Source: Mytilus californianus (taxonomy: Eukaryota > Mollusca > Bivalvia > Mytilida > Mytilidae). Taken from it: a DNA stretch of 64,000 nucleotides. Shown one piece after another: positions 45,476-58,597 of the stretch. The notes under the pieces were generated by a model, which saw nothing but the letters and a program-made list of their open reading frames with translations, was not told the origin of the DNA and searched no databases. Where the stretch lies: contig NW_026262701.1 in NCBI RefSeq assembly GCF_021869535.1, positions 47,247,278 through 47,311,277 of the forward strand. Direction: 5' to 3'. Both the position numbers and the translations under genes were made by a program. The stretch's first letter is position 1; each line of letters begins with the position of its first letter.

Positions 45476-46474
45476 TGAAAATGATTTACCTTTTTTGGAA
45501 GGGTTTTAAGGAGGGAGTTATGGCATTTTTTCAACATTTATTTTGAATGACAATGCGTTTTCTCTAAAATTGAGATTTTATTTCCCAATGTACCGTATCG
45601 AAATTTTACAAACGGACATACATTGAAATTAACTTGATATTTGAATTTTTGCATCATTTTGAAATTTTTTTTTCATTAGCCGTGTTCGTACTCAGACAAT
45701 GGAAATTCGAAAGCATCAATTGTTGGCAACACTATCTAAGGGACACCTATGCATTTTGAGAATGACCATTATGCCCATAGATTAAAAGAAAGGCGTCTTT
45801 GTATTCTGGTGTAACATCATTGACCAAAGCAAATTTTGCAAGTCTTCTTACTAAAATGAACATACGGTCAACGCTTTACATGTAACCTATAAAATGACAA
45901 ATGAAGCATTCAATTCTGACAATAACATTTAAATGTTAAAACCAGGGGGAAATTTTAGATTTTTGTTTATTCTTACGCATTGTAATGGTATGCATAGCAT
46001 ATGTACACTCATGAATATTGCATTTAATTGGAACATAAAACATCACTTCAAAACACCATGAGATTGTTTTCTACCTATACAAATTTACGAGTCCCTATGA
46101 AAAGCAGAATATTTTACTTGTTAGAATGTGATGCTTCGTTTAGAAACTTTATGGGAATGCGAAAGAGTAGACTATAGTAATGTGAGCTTTTACGTCCATT
46201 AGGCCTATAAAATTACAATTATGAAGCATGCATTTCTTATTGTTACATTTTTATGCAAAACCATAACATTATAAGTGAAATCAAGCTTTCCGTTTGATAT
46301 TCAATGCATTGTTGTGACGTTGTCATTGAGAGCACGTGTAGTCAAAGGATATTGCATTTTATTGGGGTAAACAGTTTTATTTTGAAATGCCACGTGATTG
46401 TTGTCTGCTGATCAAAATTACGGAATCTAATGAACCAATTATATATGTACATGTAGTTTGTTTAGATATTACTA

Positions 46475-46980
46475 TAAACATTAGAAGATGTGGTATGATT
46501 GCCAATGAAACAACTCTCCACCAGAGACCAAATGACATAGAAGATAACAACTATATATAGGTCATCGTACGGCCTTAATTCAACAATGAGCAAAAGCCAT
46601 ACCGCATAGTCAGCTATATAAAAAGCCCCGAAATAACAAATGAAAAAACAATTCAAACGAAAAAACTAACGATCTGATGTATGCACAAAACAATGAACGA
46701 AAAACAAATATGACACACAGCAGCAAACGACAACCACTGAATTACATGCTCCTGACTTGGAACTTGCATATACATAATGTGGCGGGGTTACACATATTTG
46801 CGGGCGCCCAACCATCCCCTTACACAATATATGAAAAAGATATACAAAATCAGTTGAAAAGGGCTTAACCATGTTAACTCATCAGATCGACACAAAACAG
46901 AAAAATAAGAAACAAAATACAGACCGGACTTGGCAGGATATCTATACATCCTCACAACAAAAAAAGACACTAAGTACAGA
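46475..46980 (-). repeat. Interspersed repeat family A, long copy
   Basis: Landmarks are AGAAGATGTGGTATGATTGC, CAATGAAACAACTCTCCACC, CATCGTACGGCCTTAATTCA and GCACAAAACAATGAACGAAA. It is the longest copy in the window. Confidence 0.88.
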
Positions 46981-48049
46981 TCTGAGAGTACTCGCAGTTA
47001 CTGACAACTAGTTCAAAGCCATTAACAACTAATAAAACATCATGTATCTAAGACTAAAATATCAATCAATACACATCCAACATCCAACGGATTTATAGTG
47101 TAAAGATGTCATTAACAGTCAGAGAAAATCATGACCTTGTGCAATGCCAAAATACAGTATGTATTTGCTCAATACATTTCCGTTTTATTGGTATTCAAGA
47201 CTACTATAAGCAAACAAAGGACATGTCAAACAATCTCTTTGAAAGTTTAAAGAAAATTCAGCCAATCACGATTTCTTTGACCAATTTGATCTTTATTTAT
47301 CTTATCTAGGTATAGAAATGCAAATCTTGAGTGACAAATTTTACACTGAACTTGTTTTTATGATCTCAAAAAATCGTAGAAGGTAATCTGTCATCAGTCT
47401 TTTATTTTGTCCTCATTATAACAACAACTTTTTCTATAGAATTTCTTTTTCTTTATTTCCAACATCGTTTCTAAGTTTTACTAATATGTGTATCTGACTT
47501 TTCCGTATCTTGAACATTTCCTGCACATTTCGAATCATCTCCATCAATTATTTGATCTGTTTGTTACGAGCATATTTTCGCTTTGGCAAAATTCGTTTCT
47601 CGATCAATTAACTAAGAAGAAAAAAAAAGAAACATTTGTTTCACCCCTCACATTTGACATGTTTAGACAAAACTTCCTGTATCAATATTACACATGTATA
47701 TAAGCTCTCGTAGCGCACTAGATTACCTAATTTACCTTCAACTGATCAAAAGCATCAGGTTTTAACATTTGTAAAAGAAGAGTAAACGTAAGCGGGGATT
47801 ATACATCTAACTGGTATTGTGTTTATAAATCCGACAATTGAAGGACAGTGATTACATCGAACATTTTAGATACGTACGACACCAATTTCCTTGTTTAAGA
47901 ATTACGATTACGCTTTACAAGACAACGCGTTGATTCTGATTAAACATGCATCAAATGAAAATTTCTTAATGCTTATAAATACTACTGTGAAGTAATTATC
48001 ATAGAGAAATATCAATTTGGAGGATTACGAGGGTAAATGGTCACCACAA

Positions 48050-48310
48050 ATTTACAGGAGTAGCACGGCGGATGTCACTAGTGGAGAAGGCACTGCTCAC
48101 CCTTCCGGAGCACGGCGGATGTCAATAGTGGAGAAGGCACTGCTCACCCTTCCGGAGCACCAAAGTTCACCCAAAGTTTTGGTGTGGTTTTTGTTACTCA
48201 GTCTTTGGTTTTACGTGTTATATTATGTCGACTGTTGTTTGTCTTTTCGTCGTTTTTTATCCATTGCGATGTCTGTTATTTATTTGTTTTGTTCTATTTA
48301 TTGACCACTT
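48050..48310 (-). repeat. Family B copy with a 49-bp tandem duplication at its edge
   Basis: The segment GGAGAAGGCACTGCTCACCC and its surroundings (GCACGGCGGATGTCA before it) are duplicated in tandem, followed by the inverse family B sequence (TTTGTTACTCAGTCTTTGGT). Confidence 0.8.
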
Positions 48311-48624
48311 GGTATCTTCTCTCTATGTTTTCTAACGTCTTATTTGCAGATTGTTTATCATAATTAAAAACACCAAGACATTCTTGATCTAGTATAATGT
48401 GAAGATCGTTCCAAAGGACCACTATGCAACACAATTTGGATGGTAGTTTTTCTTCTTCAATACTTTTCTTTGGGGAGGTGGAAGGGGGAGCGGAGGAAAC
48501 TTAAATTCTATTTAAAGACTATCATCATTTACCCACTGCGGTATGCGTTCTTTTTTTTTTTGTCCTCGTTGATTACGTAAAGTGACTGTTGGGGTGTTTA
48601 AAACAGTTTTATTACAATATAAAA

Positions 48625-49045
48625 ATAAGAAGAGTGGTATGATTGCAATTGAGACAACTATCCACCAAAGACCAATTGACGTAGAAAACAGGCGAAAGAT
48701 ACCAAAGGGACATTCAAACTCATTAGTCGAAAAAAAAACTGACAATACAATGGCAAAAAACGAAAAACGATCAAAAGACAAACAATGGTATACAAAACAC
48801 AACATAGAAAACCAAAGACTGAGCAACACGAACCCCAACCAAAAATCGGGGGTGATCTCAGGTGTACCGCAGAGTAAGCAGATCCTGCTCCTCATTTTTC
48901 ACCCGTCGTGTTGATCATGAAAGTACAAAGATCATCGTTTGGCATTCAACAGAATGAGCAAAACCCAAAAGCACAAAGGTCCCCGACATGACAAAACGTA
49001 AAACAAAACAATTCAAACGACAAAACCAACGGCCGGATTAATGTA
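48625..49045. repeat. Composite of family A and family B
   Basis: It starts as family A (AGTGGTATGATTGCAATTGA), passes into family B (CGAAAGATACCAAAGGGACA to GGGGGTGATCTCAGGTGTAC) and returns to family A (ACAAAACAATTCAAACGACA, ACCAACGGCC). This suggests that B elements inserted into A elements, or that the two share one larger parent. Confidence 0.75.
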
Positions 49046-49739
49046 CATATTTATTTCTTTTTCATTTTTCTTTATAAATAACCAACTAAGCTGCCGTCTG
49101 AAACAGGGTACAATTAAAATTATAATTAATGATTTATGCATGCGTATTAAACTTCTTTAACCTCCTTAGACTTCCTGAATCATGAACTAGGATTCAAAAT
49201 GGCCTTCGATCTTTGTTGGTTATCATAATTTAAGGTTAAGCTGTGCATATTCATAACTATCTTATCATCATACAAGCTTTTCTGCACATTCACCTGTGTC
49301 ACCTGATACCAATCCTCTGAACTGGCAATGATTTAGAGCACCGGACATGTAAGATATACACCTGAAACACCCACATTCAATTTGGCTTACATGATTTTAC
49401 GAAAAGCATGTACTCGAAAACTTGAAAAATGCATTCAGCGGGTCCGCTTCAAAACTTTTCATTAGAATTTGTGGCCAACTGTTTTCACTAAGTGTATGAG
49501 ACAAAAGATATGTTGCAGGCATACAGAAACAACATGCAATTTAAAATACTGACCACTTGGCATCCATCACTGTCCTTTCATTTTTACAAAACTCGTCACT
49601 CAAATACTAGGTCAATTGGAACAAAACTAGGCCACAATCATCATTTAGGTAGCTTTTTGAAAAAATAATATGTCCGATGAACCGCATGCTAACCAAAATG
49701 GCCGACATGGCTCTAAATAAAACAAAGGGGTAAAATTAA

Positions 49740-50430
49740 AGTTTTGTCTATCATCTTGAGATCTAACTTGTGTCTATTTTCAACCGAATTAACAGACGAC
49801 TTCTTATAGGAATCATTGCATTTAAATGGCGATTTTTTACAATTTGTTTTAAAACTGTTTTTGCCTAATATATTGAAAAATGTAATAGATAGAGAGAAAC
49901 TTTATATAGAAAACATTATCAGCAAGACAAGTCTACAAATAAGTCAATATGATCGAAATCAATGGTGGACTCCTTATAGTGTTTATTGCTCCTAAATGAC
50001 GATTATAATCATTTTAATTGCATTTTGACCCAAAAGTATCGTAGGTAAAGAAAACTGTAAACATAAAAAATGATCAACAAGACAAGATATGCAAATATAT
50101 CAACATGGCTGAAATTGTCAGTAAACTTCCTTATAGGAGTTATTGTCCTGTAATGATGCGTTTTGTTCATTTTACGGACACTATGCAAAAACTAGAATAG
50201 ATAAAATAAAAATAAAAAACAGTAAACTTGATCAACTGGACAAGAACTTTAACATATATATGTATGACCCCCTAGCAGAAATTGTCAGTCGAATCCTTTT
50301 AAGAGTTATTGCACTTAAATGATAATGTTGAGCAATTAGTTTTGTTTTTTTTACTTTAGTGGATAGAAACTGAAAACAGAAATAAAAATGGTCAGACATA
50401 CAAAAAAAACAAGATCTTAGTCATGAACTA
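49740..50430. repeat. Degenerate tandem repeat, about 170-bp units
   Basis: About four diverged units share CAAGACAAG, an AAATATATCAACATGGCTGA-like segment, CTTATAGGAGTTATTG and an AAATGACGAT-like segment. It is intergenic. Confidence 0.65.
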
Positions 50431-50624
50431 TACTGTAGTCTTCAACGTTTAAATGCACATAGATCCTTATGAACGACACAGGCTCTTTATAAGATCCTCT
50501 AGTCATTCAAATATTGTTTCAGAAATAAAAATTAAGAAATATCTATTTTCCACAAAGTCTTGTTTAAATAACAATAGAACAGTTTTGCGATTAACGAATT
50601 GTATTCAAATGGACGAAGATTATA

Positions 50625-50960
50625 TTGATTGATTGTTGCTTCCTTAACGCACAGTGACAAATATTTCATACATATTCAGAACGAGAATATATTAACAATT
50701 AATGCAATAGGTAGGTCCTGTAAAATGTGTTTCGATCTGGATGAATGGCTATAATTTCGACGGCCACAAGGAAATGCATAAGGGTATGTTGGATAGGGAA
50801 CATAATTTTTCTTATTTCAAACAGGTCACCTATGGAGTCCTCAAAAAGTTGTTTAACGTGCAGAGATCATTACGTTCTCTCCACACGAGGCATCTGATTT
50901 AACTTTCCCATCCCTATTTCGACCGCACGTGGCTGCGTATTTATACATCCCGCTAAGTCA
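50625..50960. repeat. Interspersed repeat family C, copy 1
   Basis: It shares ACAGTGACAAATATTTCATA, CAATAGGTAGGTCCTG and a gap-separated region with ACGTGCAGAGATCATTACGT. Related copies are at 51580-51860 and 62925-63165. Confidence 0.65.
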
Positions 50961-51579
50961 AACGGATGACCCATTCTAACACGGATTTTACCACAGAACG
51001 TGGATAAAGAATAGAGAATAAATTAGAAAATCACACAACAAAGGCATTGTTAGACAGCAGACGGAGTTAACAACAATTTCTTTACTTTGTACAATTTTGA
51101 TATAGGGAGAAGATGCCACTGAATGAGGCTATAAACCACGTGACTAAGAAAGACTGAGGACAATTTTATAAAAATAAGAGAATAAACAACAGTTTGCATT
51201 CACTGCACGGACGTAAAAAGATAGAACAACACGAACCTATCAAAATATAAACAGAATAGCATAACAGGAGTTATATCGTTGATTGGAAGCGCACGGACTG
51301 GAAGTTCTTACCCAACACTTCTAGAAGAAAGAAGACTGCAGGGTTGTGTGTTTCGATTATAATTTGGTTCCGTTGGAATAGTGATAATTGCATACTAAGT
51401 CAATTTCAAAAATATTGTAAACTGGAATTCTCGCTGTCCGACCAATGTGTCTGTGCTAGCTATAGGTTTATGCATGGATTCAAGCTGTGCAGGATATATG
51501 ATATATTAACAGTAAAAAAAAAAAACAGTGAGATCTGACCAAAGGTGAATAAACTGTTATGTCTGAAGGTTATTGCTAA

Positions 51580-51860
51580 ATTGATTTTTTTTTGCTTAAT
51601 GTCCATTTGCAAATATTTCATACATATCTAGTGCAATAATAAATTTTAAGAGCAGGCGTGTCGCTAGAAAAAAAAAATATGTAGAATAGGGACAAAACTT
51701 CCCCACATACGGATTCTCAAGAGTTGTTGTCAGAGTTCTAAACGTGTAGAAAGAGTAACATTCTCTTTGCATCACGCATCGGATTTAATATCCATACACA
51801 ATGGTTTTATTATACATCTAGCACAACAAACACACATCCCAACATTTGTTTTACTACCGG
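51580..51860. repeat. Interspersed repeat family C, copy 2
   Basis: It shares ATTTGCAAATATTTCATACA, a TCAAGAGTTGTTGTCAGAGT segment and ACATTCTCTTTGCATCACGC. It is more diverged than copy 1. Confidence 0.55.
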
Positions 51861-52134
51861 GTGGAAGAATTCAAGGACCATATTTGTATTCCCTTGTCAA
51901 TGAGGTCGATGTTTTTTTAACAATGGCTTGAAGCTTAAAAACATATTTGTACAAGAGGTCTTCAGGTGAACTTTTCCAAGGTCTAAATTACAACTTACTA
52001 GATATGGACTTTGGCCTGCTTTTGGTTGTTCTTTTGTAGCGGATTCTAAGGTAATGAGTCTTACTGCTTTTGGTGGGCGTTAGGCCTCACGTTGGAAGTT
52101 ATGGAAATTCGAAAGACTGTCATAGAATTTAGAC

Positions 52135-52400
52135 TTTTTTATGCGGCCAATTAATAAATATAATAAAAAAGATAAAGTATAATTGTCAAAGAGACAACGA
52201 CAACTATCAACCGGAGATGTAAGCAACGATAGGTCACTGAAATGAAATTCAAACGATTTATTACAAAACAATGAATGAAAACCAAATGTGGCAGTCAGTA
52301 ACCCACGACAACAATGCACGGAGTTGCAGACCCCTGACTTGGATCAGATAAATACAGAATGTGGCAGGGTTCAACATGTTTACAAACACTCAACACAAAG
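52135..52400 (-). repeat. Interspersed repeat family A, diverged copy
   Basis: It contains AGAGACAACGACAACTATCA, AAACAATGAATGAAAACCAA and GACCCCTGACTTGGATCAGA, matching other reverse copies with many changes. Confidence 0.7.
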
Positions 52401-52889
52401 TACAGCTAGAGGATCTAACGATACTGTATCGTTCACCTAGATCTATCCGCATTTTTCACAAAGTATCGATCTAAGATCAAAGCAGGAATATGCTTCGCAT
52501 TGTTCCTTTGTTGTTCTCGTTTTTGGCTAAGGACACTTAAAAATTGAGGTGAGATAACATGTTTGTGAGTGATCATTCCCAATTTCCCTCTATTGATTTA
52601 GTTAGCATGGAAGCTTAAGACGATGGAGGTTTAAATTTGTCGAATTTAGAAATGTAACTCTCCTGATTTTTCTGTTTTTGCCTTTGCGTGATTTCAAATG
52701 CCCAATTTTCATAGCTTTTAATTTGGCCGACTAATGTTTAGAAAAGATATATTTATCCTTTAATACCTACAGGTATTGTTGGAAATACCTATCTAGTTGG
52801 TTTTGTGAAAGTAACCACTTAACCGACATAATGATACCTTACTTTTCTATAATTCCAAGATGGTAAAATAAGAAATTATTAAGAAACTC

Positions 52890-53060
52890 AGTTTACAACT
52901 CGCTCAGGCGATGTTGACTTAAGATGAATTTGGCTATACGTTTAAGGTCCCTATTGTCATATAGATCTTAAAATTTCGACATTATACATTCGTGGCTTTC
53001 AATTGTTTAGATTTTAGCGTTCCCGAGGAGAGAGACAGAATAGCTCTACGGACGCACGAC
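52890..53060. repeat. Interspersed repeat shared with 23245-23425
   Basis: It shares CTCAGGCGATGTTGACTTAA, TCGTGGCTTTCAATTG and GCGTTCCCGAGGAGAGAG with the intronic copy, in the same orientation. Confidence 0.55.
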
Positions 53061-54019
53061 ATTAATAAAGTGTTATTTTCGTTTCATAACGTAATGAAAA
53101 CCCAACAAATCTGTGATAAGAGGGGCACAGTTGGTCCCCATCATAGTACAAATCACATAATTTGCTCGGGAAAACCAATATAAACATTGTCAAACAAAAA
53201 CAAATCACTTTCGATGACTTTATTTATTTTTTTCATTCACGATAAGAGGAACAATCAACAGAGACAGATAAGCCCAAAAAGTAACATGGCTTATAAATGT
53301 ATTCAAGACATTAAAAAAGACTCTAGAAATAGTTACAATCTCTATAAGAATATGCATACTTTAATATTAAATTAATCATTGTATAATCAAATTTTAAATA
53401 TATTTAAAACAATCTTAAAATTCTGTTTTGTGATTATTGGCTTATTTTCTCTTTAACATTCTTCGAGGTAATCTAAACTGTAAATTCAACAAACCAGCTT
53501 ACATTTTGTACAACAATTTACACAAACAATAATTTAGTCTTAAATATATGAAATACTCATTGATCAAGAACACAATTTTCATGTATCTAAACAATTAAAA
53601 AGAGCGAAACCAGGGGATTTAATTGGTTGAGAGCTCTTAGCTATATTATAATATTAAAAAAAAAACACCGGTTTGCATGGTTCTAAAATAGGTTCTGGTT
53701 TAAAAGTTGTAATTGTATTACAGACTTGATTCACTATAGTTGTTAATCGAATAGTTACATGCATTTCTGTCTAATCTTTATCTTATATATAGGTTGTTAA
53801 TTTCAAAATCTCATCAAGGTAAATACCTAGATGGATATTTTTAAAATTGCAATAATGTCAAATATTCAAATGTATGAAGATAATGATAACAGTCATTACA
53901 GTAAAAGAAAAAAGATACATACACTAGATACAGGCTTTTTTTTTTAAACTATCTTACTCTCTTTTTCCTTTATGTTAGTTGATGTTGATGGCAATCGTTT
54001 TGTAGTCTTTAATAGTTGT

Positions 54020-54200
54020 ATCACAGCTTTTATAGATCCGAGGCAAATAAACTCATCATAGATACCAGGGTTAAAATTTTGTACGCCCCAGACGCGCGTT
54101 TCGTCTACAAAAAGACACATCAATGACGCTCGAATAAAAAAGTTAAAAAGGCCAAAAAAAAATGTACGAAGTTGAAGAGCATTGAAATTCCGAAAGGTAT
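54020..54200 (+). repeat. Interspersed repeat family D (CGCGCGTTTCGTCT)
   Basis: Landmarks are AAACTCATCATAGATACCAG, AGACGCGCGTTTCGTCTACA, ATCAATGACGCTCGAATAAA and GTTGAAGAGCATTGAAATTC. A part in inverse orientation is at about 55310-55415. It is a mussel-type repeat of unknown class. Confidence 0.75.
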
Positions 54201-55309
54201 TTAGAGCTTTACATATTGTAAATACATTTGTCTATGGCTAAAAACAACAAGTTACCCTGTAGATTATGGCGAACGCATCATTGACATGTACATCACACCT
54301 CTTTTGTCTGCAAAAATCGAATCATATTAAAAAATTCTACGGGAGGTGACTTTTTATACGACTTTAATTCAATCCCCTTCTTGTCCATTCGTGACAAGTT
54401 CTTTAGGTTATGCTAATAAACAGTTTCAATTGAGATTCTCTCCATAGCATAGGTTTTCTATGTGAAATTCATGTGATGTGAAATAGTTGGAAACACAACA
54501 AACAGAAACTATTAAACAGAATATTAAAAACAATAGAATTAAAAATTTAGAAAATTTAAAAAAACTGGAAAGGAAACTGAAAAATGACCGGGGGGTAAAG
54601 AAAGGACTGTTACAGATTGAATCAAACGTCCATTACTTAACGATTACATGTATCTTATCTGTCTTTACACGAGGTCAAAATTAATGACTTTTCAGACATC
54701 TTATCCATTTATTGTTGCACCTTGACCTGGCTGGACTAGAAGTTCAATGACAGTCATTGTACTGATTATAAGGAATACAATACTTTAGTCGTGTGATAAA
54801 AAGGAAACGCTCGAAGATTTAATTCGTTAATTTTACACATACCGGAACTGGAAAACACATAGCTGGAGACAGGTTGGGAACTCTCTATTCGTAAAACAGC
54901 AGTTCACGAAAACGATTTATTTGATATATGAATAAAAACAGTTTTGAGGTATTCTTCCATGAAACAACAAAAAAAAAAAAAAAAAAATTGAAAATGTCAT
55001 ATTGAGACCAGCATAATTATTTCAGCAGTAGATTTGATGTTTATAACAAACTAGTATTATGAGTTCTCATCTCTTATCGTATTTCATACCGCAGTCAGCA
55101 TGTTAACAATGGTACAGAGAAGAACGATCTATCATAGTCAGTCCGTATGGCAAAAAATAACCTTAAAACAACAACGCAATTACTTGATCGATGCCACTGT
55201 TCAGTGTTAACATGAATTATGATCGTTTACTGTTTACAAAACTTTGGATATTTTAAAATACTTAGGACTTTCTAACCCAGGAATAGATTACCTAAGCTGT
55301 ATTTGGTAA

Positions 55310-55415
55310 AACCTTTTGGAATTTGGGTTCTCAATGCTCCCAAACTTCATACTTTATTTGACCTTTCGACATTTTTTATTCGAGCGTCACTGGTGAGTCT
55401 TTTTTTAAGTCTGGT
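55310..55415 (-). repeat. Family D fragment, inverse orientation
   Basis: TCAATGCTCCCAAACTTCAT and ATTCGAGCGTCACTGGTGAG match the inverse of the 3' part of the copy at 54020-54200. Confidence 0.65.
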
Positions 55416-57139
55416 AACTATGATGAGTTTATTTACAGGTGAAACAATAGTAAATATTGTCATGTATAAGAATGCTTACAGTTGCTGAAACGTTAACTTG
55501 AATTTAGCTTAAAAAAGACATGAAAACACCCTGAATTACAAATGACAAGGTTTCAAACAAAAAAAAGAATCTTAGATACAAATTACTTGTTTTCGGGAAG
55601 AAAAAATATATAACTTTTTGAAAAACCATATTGATTCAAACAACAAATACATGTACATGGGATATGACATAATTACAATGATGAACTTTTGGAATCGGCA
55701 ACATATTTGTTGAGTTTGTTGGATTGGTATTTTAACAGACAGTCGGTATTTCAATGGGTACAAGTTATGCGCCCCTACTGACCGACTTATCTTTGTTCTT
55801 TTATGATTTCATATAGAACCTTCTCAAAGACATAAACAGAACGCTTCTTGCAAAGTTCTTTAAGTTTTAAAGTCTTTTCTTTCACTCAATAACACCCACG
55901 TTTCAGGAAGTTCTTGTATCTCCTATATCCCAATGCATTTTGGATTAAGGGTACTACCGAAACTAGGAGGTCTGCTTCATATGTTGATCTTTTCCTTGAT
56001 TTGATACAGATGGACCACTTTGAACAAGAATTCTAACAAATGTGATGATTCACACCTTCCAATTGTGTGAATTGTAATGATTTGTTTAATTCAACTTCCA
56101 TTTACAAACCGCTTGCATGACAATGAAAGCTATCGTGACTTAACATGTAACATGCAGATGACAATTTATCTGATGTTTGGGAATAAAAGGTGCCTCTAGA
56201 ATTAAATTAAATATCATAAAAGCTTTTACATACCGGGTACAAGAACGCATCAAATTTAGACTACAAATGTACATTTTGTAAATTATAATAACATTGTGGT
56301 AGTTTTATTATTAACGGTACATTTCAGTATGTGTTACCACAATGTTTCGTGTACTTTGTTTATTTCTTAACAATATATCGAATTTTGATATAGAGATATA
56401 CATCCATCCGTGCATGTTGGTCATATGTGTTCAAATCAATTTTAAACGATGTTATAAACATGAAAAATAAACAAATATTATACAAATACTATAAATAAAT
56501 GAAATGCACATTTTGGCGATATGATAATAACAATTCGCTTGTTTTGTCTAGTAATAGTACTGAAAAGCTCGTTAATGTCTGCAAATAAGTTAAACAGTTG
56601 AACATTGAATACAAGGAATAGTGTTTTGTGCATAGTAGGATGATAATCGTTGTCCTTTTTTCATTGTGACAATATTTCCATCACAGCATTACTTTTAAGA
56701 AGAATGAAAGTTTGCAAATTCGAAAACATGAGATAAGGCCTGTTTAGAACAGGACTTTTATGTCTGCAAACTTACCAACACACCAGGGAAAATATTGAAG
56801 CAGATTTGCCCGCTTTTCTTTGATCATGTGCAATCCAATAAATAAATCCAGAACAATCCGTGTCATGCTATCGTCAGTAGTTTTAACAACACTTCCAAGC
56901 TAAGGAAGAGGGTATTGAAAATATGTATCTACAAATTCAGTTAACGTAAATCCTATCAAATCTCATTTTGCAGCGTTTAGACATGACATTTTAATTTTAT
57001 TGTCAAGGCCCTACTAATATAAATGAAATACAGGCTTTATTGTCGTCTCAAAACATTTTGATAGACACCGTTCTTTGTTGTTAGTAAAAGTTTTAACTTA
57101 TGCATGCAAAACTATGTCTAAAGAATATATATTTCAAAA

Positions 57140-57392
57140 AGGGTCCTCGGTGACCAAGTGGTCGAAGTAGTTCACCTACTGTATAACCAGCCTATTGACA
57201 CTGAGATTGTGAATTCGAACACCGCATGTCGCATGTGTGTTCCACTCTTATTGTAATTAACTAAGATTGCCAGTTTTCCTCCCGAAAGTCGGTAGTTCTC
57301 TTCAGGCACTCCGGCTTTTTCTACTAATGAAAACTTGCTGCCAAATAGCACTGTAAGTGGCGTTAAACACCAAAAATCTATCAATCAATTAA
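57140..57392 (+). mobile_element. tRNA-derived SINE, bivalve type
   Basis: The 5' part resembles a tRNA gene: GTGACCAAGTGGTCGA fits the A box and GTGAATTCGAACACCG the B box. The body has GGCACTCCGGCTTTTTC and the tail AGTGGCGTTAAACACCAAAA followed by TCTATCAATCAATTAATC, as in known bivalve/mollusc SINE families. The tRNA part is diverged and is not a functional tRNA. Confidence 0.85.
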
Positions 57393-57611
57393 TCTACGTA
57401 TACAAAATCCAAATTTCTAACTAAGACATTCGATCTGTCAAGAAGGAAAGAATTATAAAGGAATCTTCATGTGAGAAATAAAATCTGTATTCAATGTAAA
57501 AACATCTGAGAACTTGTAAGACGACGAACCGTATCAAATGCGATGGTCAGTTAATAAGACTTAATGCAAAGTATATCGTATGACTTTGCCTTATTTGTCA
57601 CTCACTCACTC

Positions 57612-57873
57612 ACTCATCCACAACCAGTCCCCACCACATTTGCCTGTCTTATGCCTTCTTCTCAATCTCCTTCCAGGTCTTTCTATGGTCTTTCATCTCA
57701 GTTTCTACCATTCTACGCCAGGTCTCTTTTGGCCTCCCTTATTTTCGTCTATCATCAGGTGTCCATCGCAAAACAATCTTGGTGATATCCTTATTTCCTT
57801 TCCTCAATACATGACCAATCCAACGCCAGCTCTTCCTTTTAATCTCCGTCTCAATACAACATTGATTGGTTTT
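57612..57873 (-). pseudogene. Decayed non-LTR retrotransposon ORF2, C-terminal fragment
   Basis: Read on the minus strand, the frame gives WRWIGHVLRK, then LRWTPDD, a stop codon, then GRPKETWRRMVETEMK and a second stop. This is the conserved tail after the reverse transcriptase of many non-LTR retrotransposons (RWxGHVLR, GRPxxTWRR). Two in-frame stops within about 60 codons and no upstream RT domain show a dead, truncated copy. Confidence 0.8.
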
Positions 57874-58149
57874 GTGGTACAGGTCTTATCTGTACATCTA
57901 CTTAAAAGACGAGGAAAAACATCACATAACTAAAGAAAGCTGTAGATGCATGCATGATCAGCAACTTAAGTACCTTTAGCTTGCTTTTCGTAACTTGGAA
58001 TTGTTATATACTTTTATAAATACGTCTCTAGACTAGAACCGATTAAAATATTGTATAGACGCCTGTCTATTGTATGATGACCCCTTAAACATTTTTGTGA
58101 ACTTGGGTTGCTGTCGCATTAATTTGCCCCGAAATTCCAAATATTTGAC

Positions 58150-58235
58150 AGAGTGATCTTAGGAGCTGGATAGTGTAGACGGTGTTGTCTGTCCCTCAAT
58201 AGCTTGAGTTCGAATCCCGATAATAGAATCATATA
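58150..58235 (+). other. Possible tRNA-derived head of a SINE
   Basis: GAGTTCGAATCCCGA is a good B box, and GGATAGTGTAGACGGTG, about 45 bp upstream, could be an A box. No clean cloverleaf and no clear SINE body follow. It could be a chance match or a truncated SINE. Confidence 0.4.
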
Positions 58236-58329
58236 AATTTGCAGGTTAAAAAATGCAGTTCTAACATTGGTGTACTGAAATCAAGAAGAAAAAGTAGAAA
58301 TATAATGAAAACCATGGATAGCGTTTGTT

Positions 58330-58550
58330 CGCAGGTAAAGCTGTATATATAAATAAGAGGAGGAAGATACCAAAAAAAGAATCACGACCCGATAAGACGA
58401 AGATAGACAACAAAATGATGGGAACGACACGAAAACGAAGAATAGACAAACAACAGTCTACAAAACACGACATACAAACTAAAGACTGAGCAACACGAAC
58501 CCCACCAAACCCCACGAGGGGAAGAGGAGGGGGATATTAATCTCAGGTTC
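58330..58550 (+). repeat. Family B, partial copy 1 of a pair
   Basis: It contains ACAACAGTCTACAAAACACG, AAGACTGAGCAACACGAACC and TTAATCTCAGGTTCTTTGGT. A second copy follows at 58598. Confidence 0.75.
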
Positions 58551-58597
58551 TTTGGTACAAAACATAGTTTAACACGTACCTTCTCATCTTCTACAAT

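Larger units (their letters stand above)
53070..57130. other. Intergenic, no gene seen
   Basis: Apart from the family D fragments, the stretch has only short open frames without recognisable domains, splice structure or codon signal. A poly-A run lies at about 54969-54987. Confidence 0.55.

Noticed and set aside
45128..45537. Open frames of 92-122 residues
   Set aside because: They fall in a family B repeat; the same frames reappear in other copies at 48512-48914 and 58261-58624 with changes and stops.
54487..54684. Lys/Asn-rich 65-residue frame
   Set aside because: Low-complexity AT-rich sequence without a domain or neighbours.
57140..57220. Functional tRNA gene
   Set aside because: The A and B boxes are diverged and the sequence runs on into a SINE body with a GCGTTAAAC tail.
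57564..57933. Two plus-strand frames of 73 and 117 residues
   Set aside because: They are antisense shadows of the decayed LINE fragment on the minus strand.
58150..58235. Functional tRNA gene
   Set aside because: Only the B box is convincing; acceptor and anticodon stems do not pair.
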